Source: Taxawa tesnikishii (nom. ined.) (lineage: Eukaryota; Ascomycota; Dothideomycetes; Dothideales). From it: a stretch of DNA of 64,000 bases. Shown piece by piece: positions 1 to 11,031 of the stretch (the stretch's first letter is position 1; every line of letters begins with the position of its first letter). Under the pieces are notes generated by a model, which was not told where the DNA came from, did no database searches, and was given only the letters and a program-made list of their open reading frames with translations. The position numbers were made by a program, and so were the translations under genes. The stretch spans positions 496,001 through 560,000 of the forward strand of contig JAPDRO010000017.1 in assembly GCA_030247885.1 (NCBI GenBank), in the 5' to 3' direction.

Positions 1-1
1 T

Positions 2-908
2 GCCATGGATTCGGGAGAACCTCTAAACGACAGTCAGATGCAGGCATTCGAACGCATCTTGAAGAGCGAGATCGATGGTCTTGACAAGGATCTTCGCGGC
101 AAATGTCCCTCTGGTTCCAACAAATACCCAAAAACCTTACGTTTCGCAATTGGGCCGACTGGATCTGTCTTCCAACTCTGGTATACGAACTTGAGTATCC
201 ACGGCAAGAACGCATAAACTGGTGGTACGTGGCTGAGAAAACTGTTGCAACTTTTGGCACGATTGGTGTCATGATGGTAATCAGCCAGGCATACATCTAC
301 CCTCCTGTCGCCCACACGGTCAGGATGAAGGAGGCTGGCATGTCATTGCAGGAACGCTGGAACGAGTATCCTTGGATTGTGTCGGACCTGCTGTTCCCGC
401 TCTTGCTGGAACAGCTGCTGTCCTGGTACGTGATCTGGGTAAGTTCCTCGTATTTGTTCACGCTGTCCTGTTCTTGGTACTCATGCAGTCGCAGGAGTGC
501 GTTCTCAACGTTGTCGCTGAGCTCACTCGCTTCGCCGACCGTGGGTTCTATGGTGATTGGTGGAACAGTGTCTCTTGGGACCAATACGCGCGCGACTGGA
601 ACCGACCGGTGCATAACTTCCTGCTCCGGCACGTCTATCATTCGTCCATCTCGGCGTTTCACCTGTCAAAATCTTCGGCTACTTTCGTCACTTTCTTGCT
701 CTCTGCGCTCGTGCACGAGCTGGTCATGGCTTGCTTGTTCAGGAAGGTCAGAGGGTATCTATTCACGATGCAGCTGCTTCAGTTGCCGCTGGTCAGTTTG
801 AGCAGGACGAAGCTACTGAAGGGAAGGAACTTGCTGGGCAATGTAGTCTTCTGGATCGGACTCTTCGTCGGGCCGAGCGTCTTGACAAGTTTCTACTTGC
901 TTATATAG
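2..908 (+). CDS. ARE2: Sterol O-acyltransferase (ARE1/ARE2, MBOAT family), C-terminal part
   Basis: Enzyme of the endoplasmic reticulum membrane that esterifies sterols with acyl-CoA for lipid droplets. The visible part carries the MBOAT signature FYGDWWN (from about 545) and the histidine of ALVHELVMA (His codon 714-716), both active-site hallmarks, within several hydrophobic segments. The upstream part lies outside the window. One intron, 439-494 (56 bp, GTAAGT...CAG), joins WYVIW to ECVLNVVAEL. The frame also changes by one base near 127-134: upstream residues ending SNKYPK read in one frame and NLTFRNWADW in another. One more A in the A5 run would restore a continuous family-like protein. 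The same spot forms a CCCAAAA heptamer (see findings). Stop TAG at 906-908. Family assignment is firm; ARE1 versus ARE2 orthology is not resolved. Confidence 0.9.
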
Positions 909-1337
909 CAACGCTGTACACTTGTTAGGGGCTGACAAGGCGATTGCCGCTCAGCCTGCGAAAGAGTACGTGATTCTACGCATCGTGTCTCTATTTGAGC
1001 ACAACCTTTTTTTTTTGCATCTTGTTGGTGCCATTCATGTTTTTCCTGCGATTTTTATACGATGCGTGACTGCACATAGTGTACAATGTCAAAGAGTATC
1101 ATGGAGGTGAAAGGGCCAGGCGCAGGGATGATGACTAAGAATAAAGTCCGACCTCGGCCGAACAAGGCCTTGGAGAATCGCCGCCTCCTCCGCGCTGTAT
1201 GTCATAGTTTTGGTTCAGTCTGATAACTTCCATTGCTCCACCACCGTCACATCTTCTTCCTACACATCACACCATATCGCCCAAACTCGATCAGCTCACA
1301 CTACAATCACCCAAGAACCACTCAGATACTCGTCACA
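909..1337. other. Intergenic, 3' end of ARE2 and promoter of ISU1
   Basis: No gene seen. A run of nine T lies near 1008-1016, soon after the ARE2 stop. The 100 bases before 1338 are rich in C, A and T with repeated CACA and TCACA blocks, as in many fungal 5' leaders. Confidence 0.5.
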
Positions 1338-2120
1338 ATGCTCAGGAGAGTCCTTGCCACTGTGCCAGCCCAGGCCAGCAGAGCCCTCACGGCCGCCAGC
1401 AGGCCATCCTTCACACCGTCTATCCGCGCCGTGCCAGCAGTTTTCAATGCCGGCAGCAGGAGGAGCTACCACGAGAAAGATAAGTTTCCTCATGACGGGC
1501 GACGCTTTTGCGCTGTACGGCATGCACGGCCAGCGCACCGCAAGCCGTATCCATACCTTCGCCACAGAACGCTCAGCTAACACTCGCAGCACTGCTGGAC
1601 CACTACAACCGCCCCGTAACGTCGGAAGCATGAACAAAAATGACACCGATGTTGGCACCGGTCTTGTAGGCGCACCAGCCTGCGGAGACGTCATGAAGCT
1701 GCAGATCAAGGTCGACCCCAAGGACAACACGATTAGCGATGTCAAGTTCAAGACTTTTGGCTGTGGTAGCGCGATTGCCAGCTCCAGCTACCTGACCGAG
1801 TTGGTCCGCGGTATGACACTTGAGCAGGCGGGAAGAATTAAGAACACCGAGATTGCGAAGGAGTTGTGCTTGCCGCCCGTCAAGCGTAAGTTGACGGTTT
1901 AACTCTGATAGCAGAGCGTCTTTGGGGGATACGGCTGCTGACACAAATGCGTACAGTGCACTGCTCTATGCTTGCAGAGGATGCGATCAAGTCCGCCATC
2001 TCGAATTATTACACAAAGAACCCCAAGGCAAGACAGACTGATCTTGGTGGCACCAGCGCCGCCATGCCCAAGGTCGAGATTGAGACCGTCTCCGCGGACC
2101 AGCCCGCCGCCGCTGCGTAA
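1338..2120 (+). CDS. ISU1: Mitochondrial iron-sulfur cluster scaffold protein ISU1 (IscU/NifU-N)
   Basis: Scaffold on which 2Fe-2S clusters are assembled in the mitochondrial matrix, essential in yeast. The first ~45 residues are rich in R, A and S with no D/E, a typical mitochondrial presequence. The three cluster-binding cysteines are present in GAPACGD, FGCGSAIASS and LHCSMLAEDA. The second intron, 1886-1956, is canonical (GTAAGT...ACAG). The first intron is odd: to keep phase it must start at 1480 with ATAAGT and end at 1589 (CAG). The exon after it changes frame at the C4 run 1612-1615: LLDHYNRP reads in one frame, RNVGSMNKND in the next; one more C would mend this. The tail ends in AAAA and stop TAA at 2118-2120. 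Identity is firm; the exon 1/exon 2 junction is not. Confidence 0.93.
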
Positions 2121-3297
2121 GATGCTGGAGTAAGAAATTGAATGGTTGCTTTTGGCGTTGTCTTTTTGGGATGATTGGGACTGTCTGGCGTCCTCCAATA
2201 CCTCTCGTACAGATTGGAAGACGAGACTGGAGTCGGGTTGCTGTCGCTCTCGAACATCTTTTCTTGCAAAGAACGATACATATATATCAATAGCAAGGAT
2301 GCAACAAGATGTTGCCCAAAAGTCGTGGCCTCGATAGTTGCGACCATATATTGGTTTCTGTCTCGCTCGCAAGAGAAAAGAGACTGTTTTCCAGGCAACA
2401 ACACTATGCTAACACTGTAATGCAAAAGACTGATAGTGTGCAATTCAGTTCACTCACACCGAGCGCACTTGGCGGGCGGTGAACCTCGTTGAGGCACTTA
2501 GCCACGGCGTGGCGGTACGATGAAGAAGGGGAATGGTGCGGTGGCCCGATGAAGTCTTCTTTCTTCTTCTAAATCTACATGGAGGAACAGCGTTCTAGGA
2601 GACAGCGCAATGCATTAGATCCCTTAGTTGGGTACCCCGACACGCTTCCACGTACCTCTTTTTCTGCATCTACTCCAATCCATTCCTCTGACACTGAGGA
2701 TCCGCCGCAAAGCAATCACCACTTCCTTACTTTCCCACCGCAAAAGACCTCCTCATATCGTCAGGAAGATGCGAGAAACGTCGATGCTAAGCTTGTAGAA
2801 GTCAGAGAGCATTGTGAAGCCATCGAAGTTTAAGGACGCGTCCTTGCGTGGGCGATCAACGTACTCTGGTATCGCTGATGTGCCGTTCGATATCCGATAG
2901 CACTTTCTACTACCTTGCATTATGATAGATCGTTTTCTCTCTCTTTGGATAGCGTTTGAGTACACGCAGTCAAAGTGCATTACGAGACCTCTGCCATATT
3001 CGACCGCCACGATAACCCGTACTTGTTCTGCCTATAGTGGACTGCCGGCACCTTAGATGATAGCTGGCATTGCGATGATCATCCATGAGCTGCTCATCTA
3101 TATTATTGAGACTGTCTCTCCGACAATTTCTATGCTGCGCGGGAGCATGCGTGCCGCTCTAAGCCGCAAGTTCTAGCCAAAGTGTCTTTATATCGATACC
3201 CTTGTAGTACGATCGCTGCATTGCAGTATGACTATGTAGCCGCGACAACGAACTTTTGAGGACAGGTGAACAATGTCTCAACCCTTGCCCGCACTAT
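2121..3297. other. Intergenic between convergent ISU1 and the 3298-5901 gene
   Basis: About 1.2 kb. One open frame at 2579-2833 (+, 84 codons, starting MEEQRSRRQR) has a mildly protein-like composition, but no family resemblance and no supporting splice pattern. Nothing else recognisable. Confidence 0.3.
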
Positions 3298-5901
3298 CTA
3301 GTCGTCCACCCTTTCCCTCTCTACAGACACATCTCTAGTCCAGCCAAAGCGCCTCGTCAACGTCCTGCCCCAAGCCCTGAGCTTGATTGGATTGATCTTT
3401 GTCTCCGGGTGTGGGCGGTGGAAGACGACGCTTCCTCCGCCGTCGACGCGGTCGAACCTCGTTTCGGACCCGCTGTGCTGCATTGCAGAGTAGCCGGCGT
3501 CCGCCATTGCTGCGACGAACTGGGTCCATCGGACTTCTGATGGACCGTATCTTCGTCGATGGGGAAGACGTGCTTGAAAAGGAGGAGGGAGCTCTTGCTG
3601 ACCGGAATGATCTCCGGCCGCGCAGGTGTACCATCTTGCTTATCAGGGCCTTGCGCAACGTCCGCTGTGGTATCTTCGTTGGCAAGGTGCTGCGGGCGAG
3701 TTTTGTCCTTGACTTTGGTTTTGAGGAGGGCCAAGTTGTCGGCTTCGTCTTGGCCCCAGACGGTTTGGGAAGTATAAACATCGCTTGTCTTCTTCTTTCT
3801 GTTAGTCTTCTTCGCTTCCTGCGACGCGAGATGGGCTTCCACTCGTGTACGCTCATTTGCTTGCTCCTGACGATATTCCGCAGATTGGTCGGCAGACAGC
3901 ATGACCCTGTGGGCACTGATCAGATCCTCCTCATACCCTGCCTTTACCAGAGCATTTAGCTTGGCTTTGCGTGCGTAGGACCAGAAAGCACCGAGGTTCT
4001 TGCGGATCTCCTGGGCTCTTTCCCATATCTGCTGACTCCGAATTTTCTCGGGCCATGGTCGGTGAGTGACCTGGGTCAGCAATCGCCCGAGCTCGAGGTC
4101 ATTCTCCATGTTGGGTATATAGACGCTGTTGCCTGTCGTTTCATTTCTCATCAATTCTCTCCAGGCTCTTCGTTCGCATCCCTTGGGCAAAATAGTCTCA
4201 CCAGGGTACAAAATCAGGGAGACTGTAATGGACGATGAGATCTGACGGCTTGTAGCATCTCATCCACGCCAGCCATGTCGGTGATGTGGTCGAGTAAATC
4301 TTGATCAACACGTACCCTCTCCTTTTGAGACGCTCGGAGCAGATGATCGTCCAGAAACCCGATGAGCACAGGGAACTTGTACTCCGCAGGATTTGTCGAG
4401 TCAGTGGCCATCTCTTGCAGAGCCCAATACAGGGGTCACGCCTGTACAAAGCCTGAGGCTCTCGCAGGTGTTTCTTTAGTTCAACACTTAGTTCGCCGGA
4501 CCTTGATGCCACTCTTTCAAAATTCTGTTTGAATCTCGACTTTTGGAGTAGTAGCCATTCTAAGTGCCTGCTAAGGAAAAGTAATCTGTTGACGAGCAAC
4601 AACTCGAATGCAGCCAATGCATCTTCGTATGAGCCAGGCAGCCTTTGACCATGGTGAACATGGTCTCGGAAACGTTTGTACAAGTCAAAGACATTCTCGC
4701 ACTCCTCCGTGATCTGGTGCCAGATGTTCACTCGATCGTAAATACGCATGACGTCCCTTGAAAGATAGGCAAAAATCATCTTCTGATCAAAATTGGCAAT
4801 AAGCATCGAGTCGCGCATGCCGTATGCAACGTACTGAAAGTATGCTGGGTCTGTCTGACGTTGGAACATCTCGTCCTCTGCAGCAGCCTTCCTAAGCTTT
4901 GCGACAACCAGAAGACGGGAAGGATTCCAGACCGGAGGAGGTGAGAATGCACCTTTACCGCATGCTGTCCAAATGCGATCGCTACCATGACGGTTGAAGC
5001 CGTTCTCCACCACCTTGACCCACTGGAGAGACGATGGCGAAGCATTGTCCTCCACGAGTAAACTCTCGGTTATCCGGCGGAGGAACCTCATCAAAGTGTA
5101 TTGTGCTTCCAGTATAAGGCGGGCCAGAGGGTATCCAATGGTGTCCCAGCTGTGAGCTCCGTGCTGTGTCCACTTGGTGAGCTGCCCGTATCTCGTATCA
5201 TGCATGACGACAGATTGAGCGTTATTATCAATCTCCAAGTATCCGTTGAACCAGCCCATTTTTAACTGCATACGGTCAAAGGGTATCCAGTGCTCTGAAT
5301 CGTGTTCTGTACGGTATTGAAGTAGGGCCAGAAGCCTCATCGGATCTTCGGAGAGGGTCTCCATGTCCAGATATGGCAGCAACCACACGGTTCGATGTTT
5401 ACGCTCCTCGACAGGTATCTTCGATCGACCCTCCTTCTTATGCGCTGGCGTTTCGCTACTGAAACGAATATTCTGAGTGGCGAACTTTCTTGGATATATG
5501 TCCGGCATAGCCTTGCGCAGGAGGGCAATCCTCTTGTCTTTGCTCCTCTCCCAACGTTTGATGACAGTGTCACCATACTGAAGGAGTCGAGACCGAATGT
5601 ATTCAAGGTGCTGGCGGGTTTCGCTGACATATGTGTGTAGCAACTCTTCGGCTTCGGTGTCGCTCGTAACGCTGCCATACATTAGGTGGTCTTGGAATTG
5701 GCACTTATCGTCTCTGTACTGCTGATCGCATTCATAACAGTGAGTAAAGGGTCGTAAGGGGTTCACGCTTTCGTCCTGGTTTGGATCGTGCCGCATTGGC
5801 GATTCGCAGAAGTTGATGTAGGGTGGCTCGCGAACGACGGCATTGTCGGCTAGGTTTGGATCTTGAAGGTTCGCCTCCATGTTGTCGTGAGGCAAAGCCA
5901 T
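3298..5901 (-). CDS. Long fungal-specific protein of unknown function
   Basis: No named catalytic domain seen. The protein (about 865 residues if frames are joined) starts MALPHDNMEANL and has a Cys pair (HCYECDQQY) near residue 55. A conserved-looking core follows (MHDTRYGQLTKW, ILEAQYTLMRFLRRI, both about residues 235-280), and the C-terminus contains GGSVVFHRPHPETKINP followed by RRFGWTRDVSVERER. From memory this layout recurs in expanded ascomycete families grouped with CLR5-domain proteins; that is recollection, not a search. The reading frame changes by one base at three places: G4 run 4432-4435, about 4215-4230, and about 3525-3532. Downstream frames continue the same family pattern each time. 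Either the gene is decayed or these are sequence deletions as elsewhere in the window. No intron needed. Stop complement at 3298-3300. Confidence 0.7.
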
Positions 5902-7234
5902 TGTAGTCGCTGTTGTGTTGGCGATGTGCTAGCTCGAAAGGGGTGGACTGATATTGGTGGTCGTCGGGGAAGGAAGAAGAGGTGCACCAGGATGGTGGAG
6001 GAAAGGGAAAGCGAAGGTCACTTGATGTTGGTGTAGGTGAAACGAGGATTGCATTGGAAGAAACGAAGCGAGCGGCTTCCAAAAGGTTTATTACGGTAAT
6101 GGGAGGACAGCGGAAAGCACTCAGTAAGTCCACACCTGTTCACATACGACACAATGTATGCCAAACACGTCTTCTCAAACCTCTTGTTTTGCAATTGATG
6201 GGAGAAATGAAGTGCTACTGACCATCGAGGCTCTGTCTTGTAAGTGCCTTTCCATTCTTGAACAAGGCACGGTAAAGTATGCAATATGAGTGTCCTGCTT
6301 GCGTGTGCATCCCTAAACTTTTCCGAGTTCCAACGATAACGGAGATTGCATATCCATAAGACTGCTGCATCGACAAAAGAAATTGGGTTAGAAGGAAAGG
6401 GGCACGTCTGTTGTCTTAAAGTCGCTCGATATGATCGAGTCCTCTACCAGAGCGTTGAATACACGTGTCCCAAGTTGGTAGCGAAGGATACTGAAGAGCA
6501 CGTTCGAGTTCCGTTGGACCTTTGGGTGCCTATATGTCGTGGCACTCCGTCAATACTGCAAGGCAGAACTGCCTGAACGGCGTTGTTGGAACCTTGGTGC
6601 TGGTGCTTGGTAGTCTGGCGTCTCTGCGATATCTCGGGGTTAGATACTGTAATTCATCCTGCACGTAGCTCCTTCCTTGACGACTATTATCCATATCAAG
6701 TCAGCTTCAACCCATCACAGACTGCGACAACGCTCCTCAGAGAGCATGCTCTCCGTTCGCACCGATCGAATCTGTCTGCTGCTGAGGACCAAACAACTTG
6801 CCAGATACGCAGTCTATGGAATCGACCCCGGTTGATAAGTTATTGCCCGGTCAGGACGCGTGAACGGCCATGTAGCCTCGATACCTGAGGCCCTCAGGAG
6901 ACTCTCGTCACTGTCGGTGACGATGCCTCGGGTATTGTTCCTTCCCCGTTCAGGACCAAATACCGGCATCCTCGGCAAACCTGGGGAGTGAGTTGCGGGT
7001 TGAACCAACCGCAGCGCCCTGATTAGTATACATTTGGACATCCTCTCACTCATCCAGGACACCTTGAATCCTCCAATACAGCGCCTAGACGAGCGCGTCC
7101 CAGTTTCTCTCTCCATCGGTCATCACTTCTTCGAAACGCACCTCATTACGATCACTCTCGTGTCGCCTTGGAGAGCACAGCTTCGCCGACCGAACCCCGA
7201 TTAACATCACACGAGCATCGCCCGCTAGTTCAAC
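5902..7234. other. Intergenic between divergent genes
   Basis: 1.3 kb shared upstream region of the 3298-5901 gene (-) and the cytochrome b5 gene (+). Short open frames only, none with recognisable motifs. No repeat or RNA gene seen. Confidence 0.4.
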
Positions 7235-8014
7235 ATGTCGAAGGCTATTAGCGCGAAAGAGGTCAAGGATCACAACACGGTGGACAATGGTCTATACATC
7301 ATCATAGACAACGGCGTGTACGAGATGGCTGGCTTTGTGGATGAGCACCCGGGCGGAGCCAAGATCCTAAAGAGAGTTGGCGGCAAGGACGCCAGCAAGC
7401 AATTCTGGAAGGTGGGTACAAATGCTCTGGTTTTCGCTAGCGTAACCGCTCTCTGGACCTAAAAGGAGGCTTCTGCTACGCGCTCGTCCATGGATCACAG
7501 CCCTCTGTACGGCACATGACACCACTTTCTGCGAAGCTTGCCTTGATTTGGTCGCTGTCATGCTCAGCAAGACACCGCAACAACAGCACCTGCTGTGCGA
7601 TGGTCAAAAGACGTTTCATGGCTACAAAACGCTTCAGGCGCTGGAGTGACGCCTCAGCGTCTGTGCAAACGCATTCAGTCGGCCGCTCCAAACCGGTCCC
7701 CGACATTCTCCGTAGCAGGACTTGAGTATACTATATCTGGCCATATCTCCGGAATTAAGCATGCCTGCTTCGCGCTGGGATATATGTGTATACATGGTTC
7801 CGGCATACCATGGGAAACTGTACATTGAACGGACAAACAGGAAGAGTCTTCCCCAGTCGACCGACCGCCCGTCCAAAGGACCACAAAAGTTTATACGTAT
7901 AGCAACTTGGAGAAGAAGCTGACAACGCATCCATAGTACCACAACGAATCCGTACTCAAGAAGTACCAGGACAGGCTAAAGATTGGAGAGCTCAAGGAAG
8001 AGGCTAAGCTTTAG
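7235..8014 (+). CDS. Small soluble cytochrome b5-like heme-binding protein
   Basis: A single cytochrome b5 domain of 84 residues without a membrane anchor, predicted to bind heme and carry electrons. Exon 1 (7235-7411) carries the heme-ligand motif EHPGGAKILKRVGGKDAS and ends QFWK. Exon 2 (7937-8014) gives YHNESVLKKYQDRL and supplies the second heme-ligand histidine (YHNE). The junction is phase 0 with GTGGGT...ATAG, and joins into the family pattern QFWKYHNE. The intron is 525 bp, far longer than any other in the window. The family member is certain; its redox partner and cell location cannot be told from sequence. Confidence 0.88.
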
Positions 8015-9373
8015 ACATGGAACAAATGAATAAATCTGTCAACTCACCGTTCGTTACGGCCCACAAAAGAGAGGATCACAACTGTGTTCCCACCAGCTCG
8101 AGCAGGTGTACTGGAGTGTGGCTATCATAATACAGCGGGTTGTTTCCAGTAGGAAGATAGCGTCCTCGTCCGTCACTCGTTACAGCCCTTGGGTTGCTCG
8201 CCGCGAGCGCGACCATGAAAAGCCGATCACGTTCACGCCCGTGTGGGCAGCAGCAAGTGAGTTCAAAATTGGCTACAGGGAAGTAGAATGCTCTCGTGGT
8301 TAGGTCGGCCATCTTCTTGTCTCTTAGTTTTCTGTGGGGTTTTGCTTGCCCTCTACACAAGTGCCACTATATCTGGCAGCTCTGGTATCTTCGTCTTGCT
8401 AGCCTGCTTCTCGTCGGCGTCACGTTTGGAATCGGGATAATGGCTTTTTGGTCTTTTCTCGTGCAGATCGAGAAGGGTGTTTCTTCGAATGGTCGCTGCC
8501 CCTCTTCGTTGACGGTCGGGCGTCCAAACCCTTCCGGCCAAGGTAATGCCACTCATGCAGAAACAGGCACTGGCGTTTCCACAGGTTCAACCAGGGTTAC
8601 CGGTACAGTCAGAACTGCGCTGTCCATGAGGCCCTCTTCGCGAAGATCAGCTTATGATAACGACGACAGGGCGTTCAAGAGCTTCACAGGTGCTAACGTG
8701 GCAATATCATGCCTTGCAGTAGCAGCTGATCAGTCAGGATACTGATACGATCGCGAAGAGCATGCTTATGCCCCCAACGCGGTCCCTTCCGCAAAGCGGC
8801 GCGTACAATATCAGTAATAGAGCTTTCGACCACCTATATAGCAGCTGAGATGAGGAGGGGTCGCCTTGCAATAGCAAACGATCAGCCAAGGCGCCGGCAT
8901 GGCTGAAAACAGCATACTCACTCCTTGTATGCAGCCATCTCCTCGACGGTCCGCTTCTTATACAGACAACAGCGCGTTCAATGATTTCTGCAGTTGGTGA
9001 ATGGCGATGGCTCGTCTTGCAACAGTGGCTAGTCAAAGGAGGTGCTGGCGCGGTTGAGATGAGTGTGTTTGGGGTGAGTATGTCTTCCATACCTCTTCTC
9101 TTCCATTCAGTTTCCTTCTTCGTCAATCGCGGCCCCTTTGAGCACAAAGAGCTCGTTAAAACCTTCCAGTTTTAAAAGTATTGGCAAGGCAGACATTAGT
9201 TTCGACTGTAGAGGGTGTGGCTGTATGGGAGCCGGCGAAACAGTGCAAACATGGGGTACCTCTAGTCCCCCGTACAGGCGAGCTACAAGAAAGGCCACGC
9301 GCCGCTTCTTCCTTCTTCCCCTACTCGTCACCATCACGCTTCTGTAACTCATCATATCAAATCAAAGTACAGA
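8015..9373. other. Intergenic with two overlapping hydrophobic short frames
   Basis: At 8288-8437 (+) an ATG opens a 49-codon frame beginning MLSWLGRPSSCLLVFCGVLL, like a signal peptide or single membrane helix. In another frame, 8296-8745 (+, GTG first codon) has two hydrophobic stretches (AIFLSLSFLWGF, LLLVGVTFGIGIMAFW) then a Ser/Thr-rich tail. Neither matches a family I know. A small membrane-protein gene is possible but not supported. Confidence 0.25.
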
Positions 9374-9784
9374 ATGGAAGCCTTCTCCGACCTCTGCGCC
9401 GCCTACGCAAGACTCTCGATTGATGGGGCCGCCGCCGCTGCCCTCAACAACCCAGAGATCCTGGAGACCATTCTTCTGCAACTGAACCCTCAGACGTTCG
9501 TCACAAGCCAAGGCATCTGCAGGCGGTGGCGCAGTACCATCCGGACGGCTCCTGGAATAGGGCATGCTCTCTTCCTCCATCCAGAGCAATCAGCAACCAC
9601 CTACCGCCTCAATCCGCTTCTCGAGGCCTGCTTCCCGAACTGGGACACGACGACGCCCAACTGCGTCTCCTTTTGCCTCCCTCGCCACTACTATCGCCGC
9701 CTAAGCGACCGTGCGCGCCACGTGCGGCTCTCCTGGATAGACATGCTGCGCAGCCGCCGCAGCGGTTTCCCGAGCTACATATGA
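9374..9784 (+). CDS. Short F-box-like protein
   Basis: The 136-residue frame starts MEAFSDLCAAYARL and contains a compact F-box-like stretch at residues 24-55 (ALNNPEILETILLQLNPQTF then ICRRWRSTI): the Leu/Pro-rich helix plus CRRWR ending that binds SKP1 in ubiquitin ligases. A middle portion (LFLHPEQ, YRLNPLLEACFPNW) resembles many short ascomycete F-box proteins of unknown target. It is shorter than I would expect; another frame just after the stop (9781-9912) holds a Trp-rich stretch (IEWYLNEWWHIP), so the protein may be cut short by a frame change. The F-box call is moderately sure. Confidence 0.6.
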   Translation: MEAFSDLCAAYARLSIDGAAAAALNNPEILETILLQLNPQTFVTSQGICRRWRSTIRTAPGIGHALFLHPEQSATTYRLNPLLEACFPNWDTTTPNCVSFCLPRHYYRRLSDRARHVRLSWIDMLRSRRSGFPSYI

Positions 9785-10491
9785 CTTCCAAGAAAGGAGG
9801 AAGGAAGATACTGGGCATCCGTCTTGATAACACGATGGGTGCCATAGAGTGGTATCTCAACGAGTGGTGGCACATACCTATCGTCCCGGTAACCGTCATC
9901 ATCCACTCATGATCTCGAATGGTCATAGTTTTATTCGATAGCGGCGTATGCTAAGTCATACATCGGATTGTACGGCGAGTATGCCATGTATTGACACATT
10001 CTCCTACGCAGACTTGCGCGTCCGCGGTTTCAGAGGGCCTCACGCTGGGCAGCGTCCCCTCACTCTCATCACATGGACGCTCTCAGTCCGCAGTTCACTA
10101 TACCGAGTCCACAGCCTTACGAGAAGGCGTTCAAGGAATGTCCACTCAGCACAGCATGACAACGGCCAAGTAAGGCTACGTCGACGACACTTCAACTTGC
10201 AACCGTGGAAGAAGGAGGCGCAATGGAGCGAAGGGAAAGGAGGCTGGAAAAGGCGATGAGCTGTGAGAAACGCCAAATTAGATGACGGCGTTTCTCACTA
10301 TATAGTGGTCCCGTTTGGATCGATCAGGCACACATAGACAGTTGACGTCAGTTGGAACCTGAGGTTCTGCACGACCAACGATTGTAGTTCACGTGCGATT
10401 TGGTCCCTCATGCAGTTCGGTCGAACCACAACGGCCTGTTGTGCGATCGAAGTGTGACAGCTGGGAGATTAATAGGCAGGCACCACCCCTA
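9785..10491. other. Intergenic
   Basis: Convergent spacer between the F-box-like gene and the CinA gene. Contains only short unremarkable frames, plus the possible continuation of the F-box protein to about 9912. A small inverted repeat around 10263-10298 (GAAACGCC ... GGCGTTTC, arms spaced by about 13 bases) could form a hairpin. Confidence 0.35.
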
Positions 10492-11031
10492 TCACAGCTT
10501 CGCCTCACCATTTATAACATCTCTCAACAACCTCAATCCCTCCAGCGTGAATTGTACCATGTTTGCCGTGCGATCTCCGCCCAGCCCCGTCTCCACCTCC
10601 CTCGTAAAGCATCCCTTCTCACAGTCCACCGCCAGCGCGACGTACCCCGGTTTCCTGTTCCTCGTCTGCCCGCCCGTCGGCCCCGCCGTTCCGCTCTCCG
10701 CGACCGTGTACGTGCTCTTCAGGTCCTGCCTGACGTGCTTGGCCAAGCCGGCCACGATGTCGGGCGTAGGACCGGCGTAGGCGGAGATGGTGTCGCGCGT
10801 CCAGCCGGCGTAGCAGAGGCGCGACTCGAGCGTGTAGAGCGTCAGTCCGCCTTTGTAGATTTGGCTCGCGCCGGGTGTGGAGAGGATGGAGGAGGAGAGG
10901 AGACCACCCGCGGCGGTTTCTGCGATCGACACGGTTTCTTTGCGCTGCTTGAGGAGCGTGGTTACTTCTTCAAGAAGGCTGCAGATGGCAGCGGGTGGGA
11001 AGTCTTGGCTGCTGGGGATGGAAGAGGCCAT
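10492..11031 (-). CDS. CinA C-terminal-domain protein (PncC-type nicotinamide mononucleotide amidohydrolase)
   Basis: The CinA C-terminal domain deamidates NMN to nicotinic acid mononucleotide in bacteria; fungal copies are stand-alone proteins of about 160-190 residues, as here (179). Visible motifs: SIAETAAGGLLSSSI near residue 40, GASQIYKGGLTLYT, AGPTPDIVAGLAKHVR, and AESGTAGPTGGQTRNRKPG, the characteristic Ser/Gly-rich substrate loop. I chose the ATG at 11031 (MASSIPSSQD). The same frame continues upstream to an ATG at 11217, adding 62 residues with no D or E and several R, like a mitochondrial presequence, so a longer mitochondrial form is possible. No intron. Its fungal role is unproven. 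Confidence 0.88.
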   Translation of the reverse strand: MASSIPSSQDFPPAAICSLLEEVTTLLKQRKETVSIAETAAGGLLSSSILSTPGASQIYKGGLTLYTLESRLCYAGWTRDTISAYAGPTPDIVAGLAKHVRQDLKSTYTVAESGTAGPTGGQTRNRKPGYVALAVDCEKGCFTREVETGLGGDRTANMVQFTLEGLRLLRDVINGEAKL

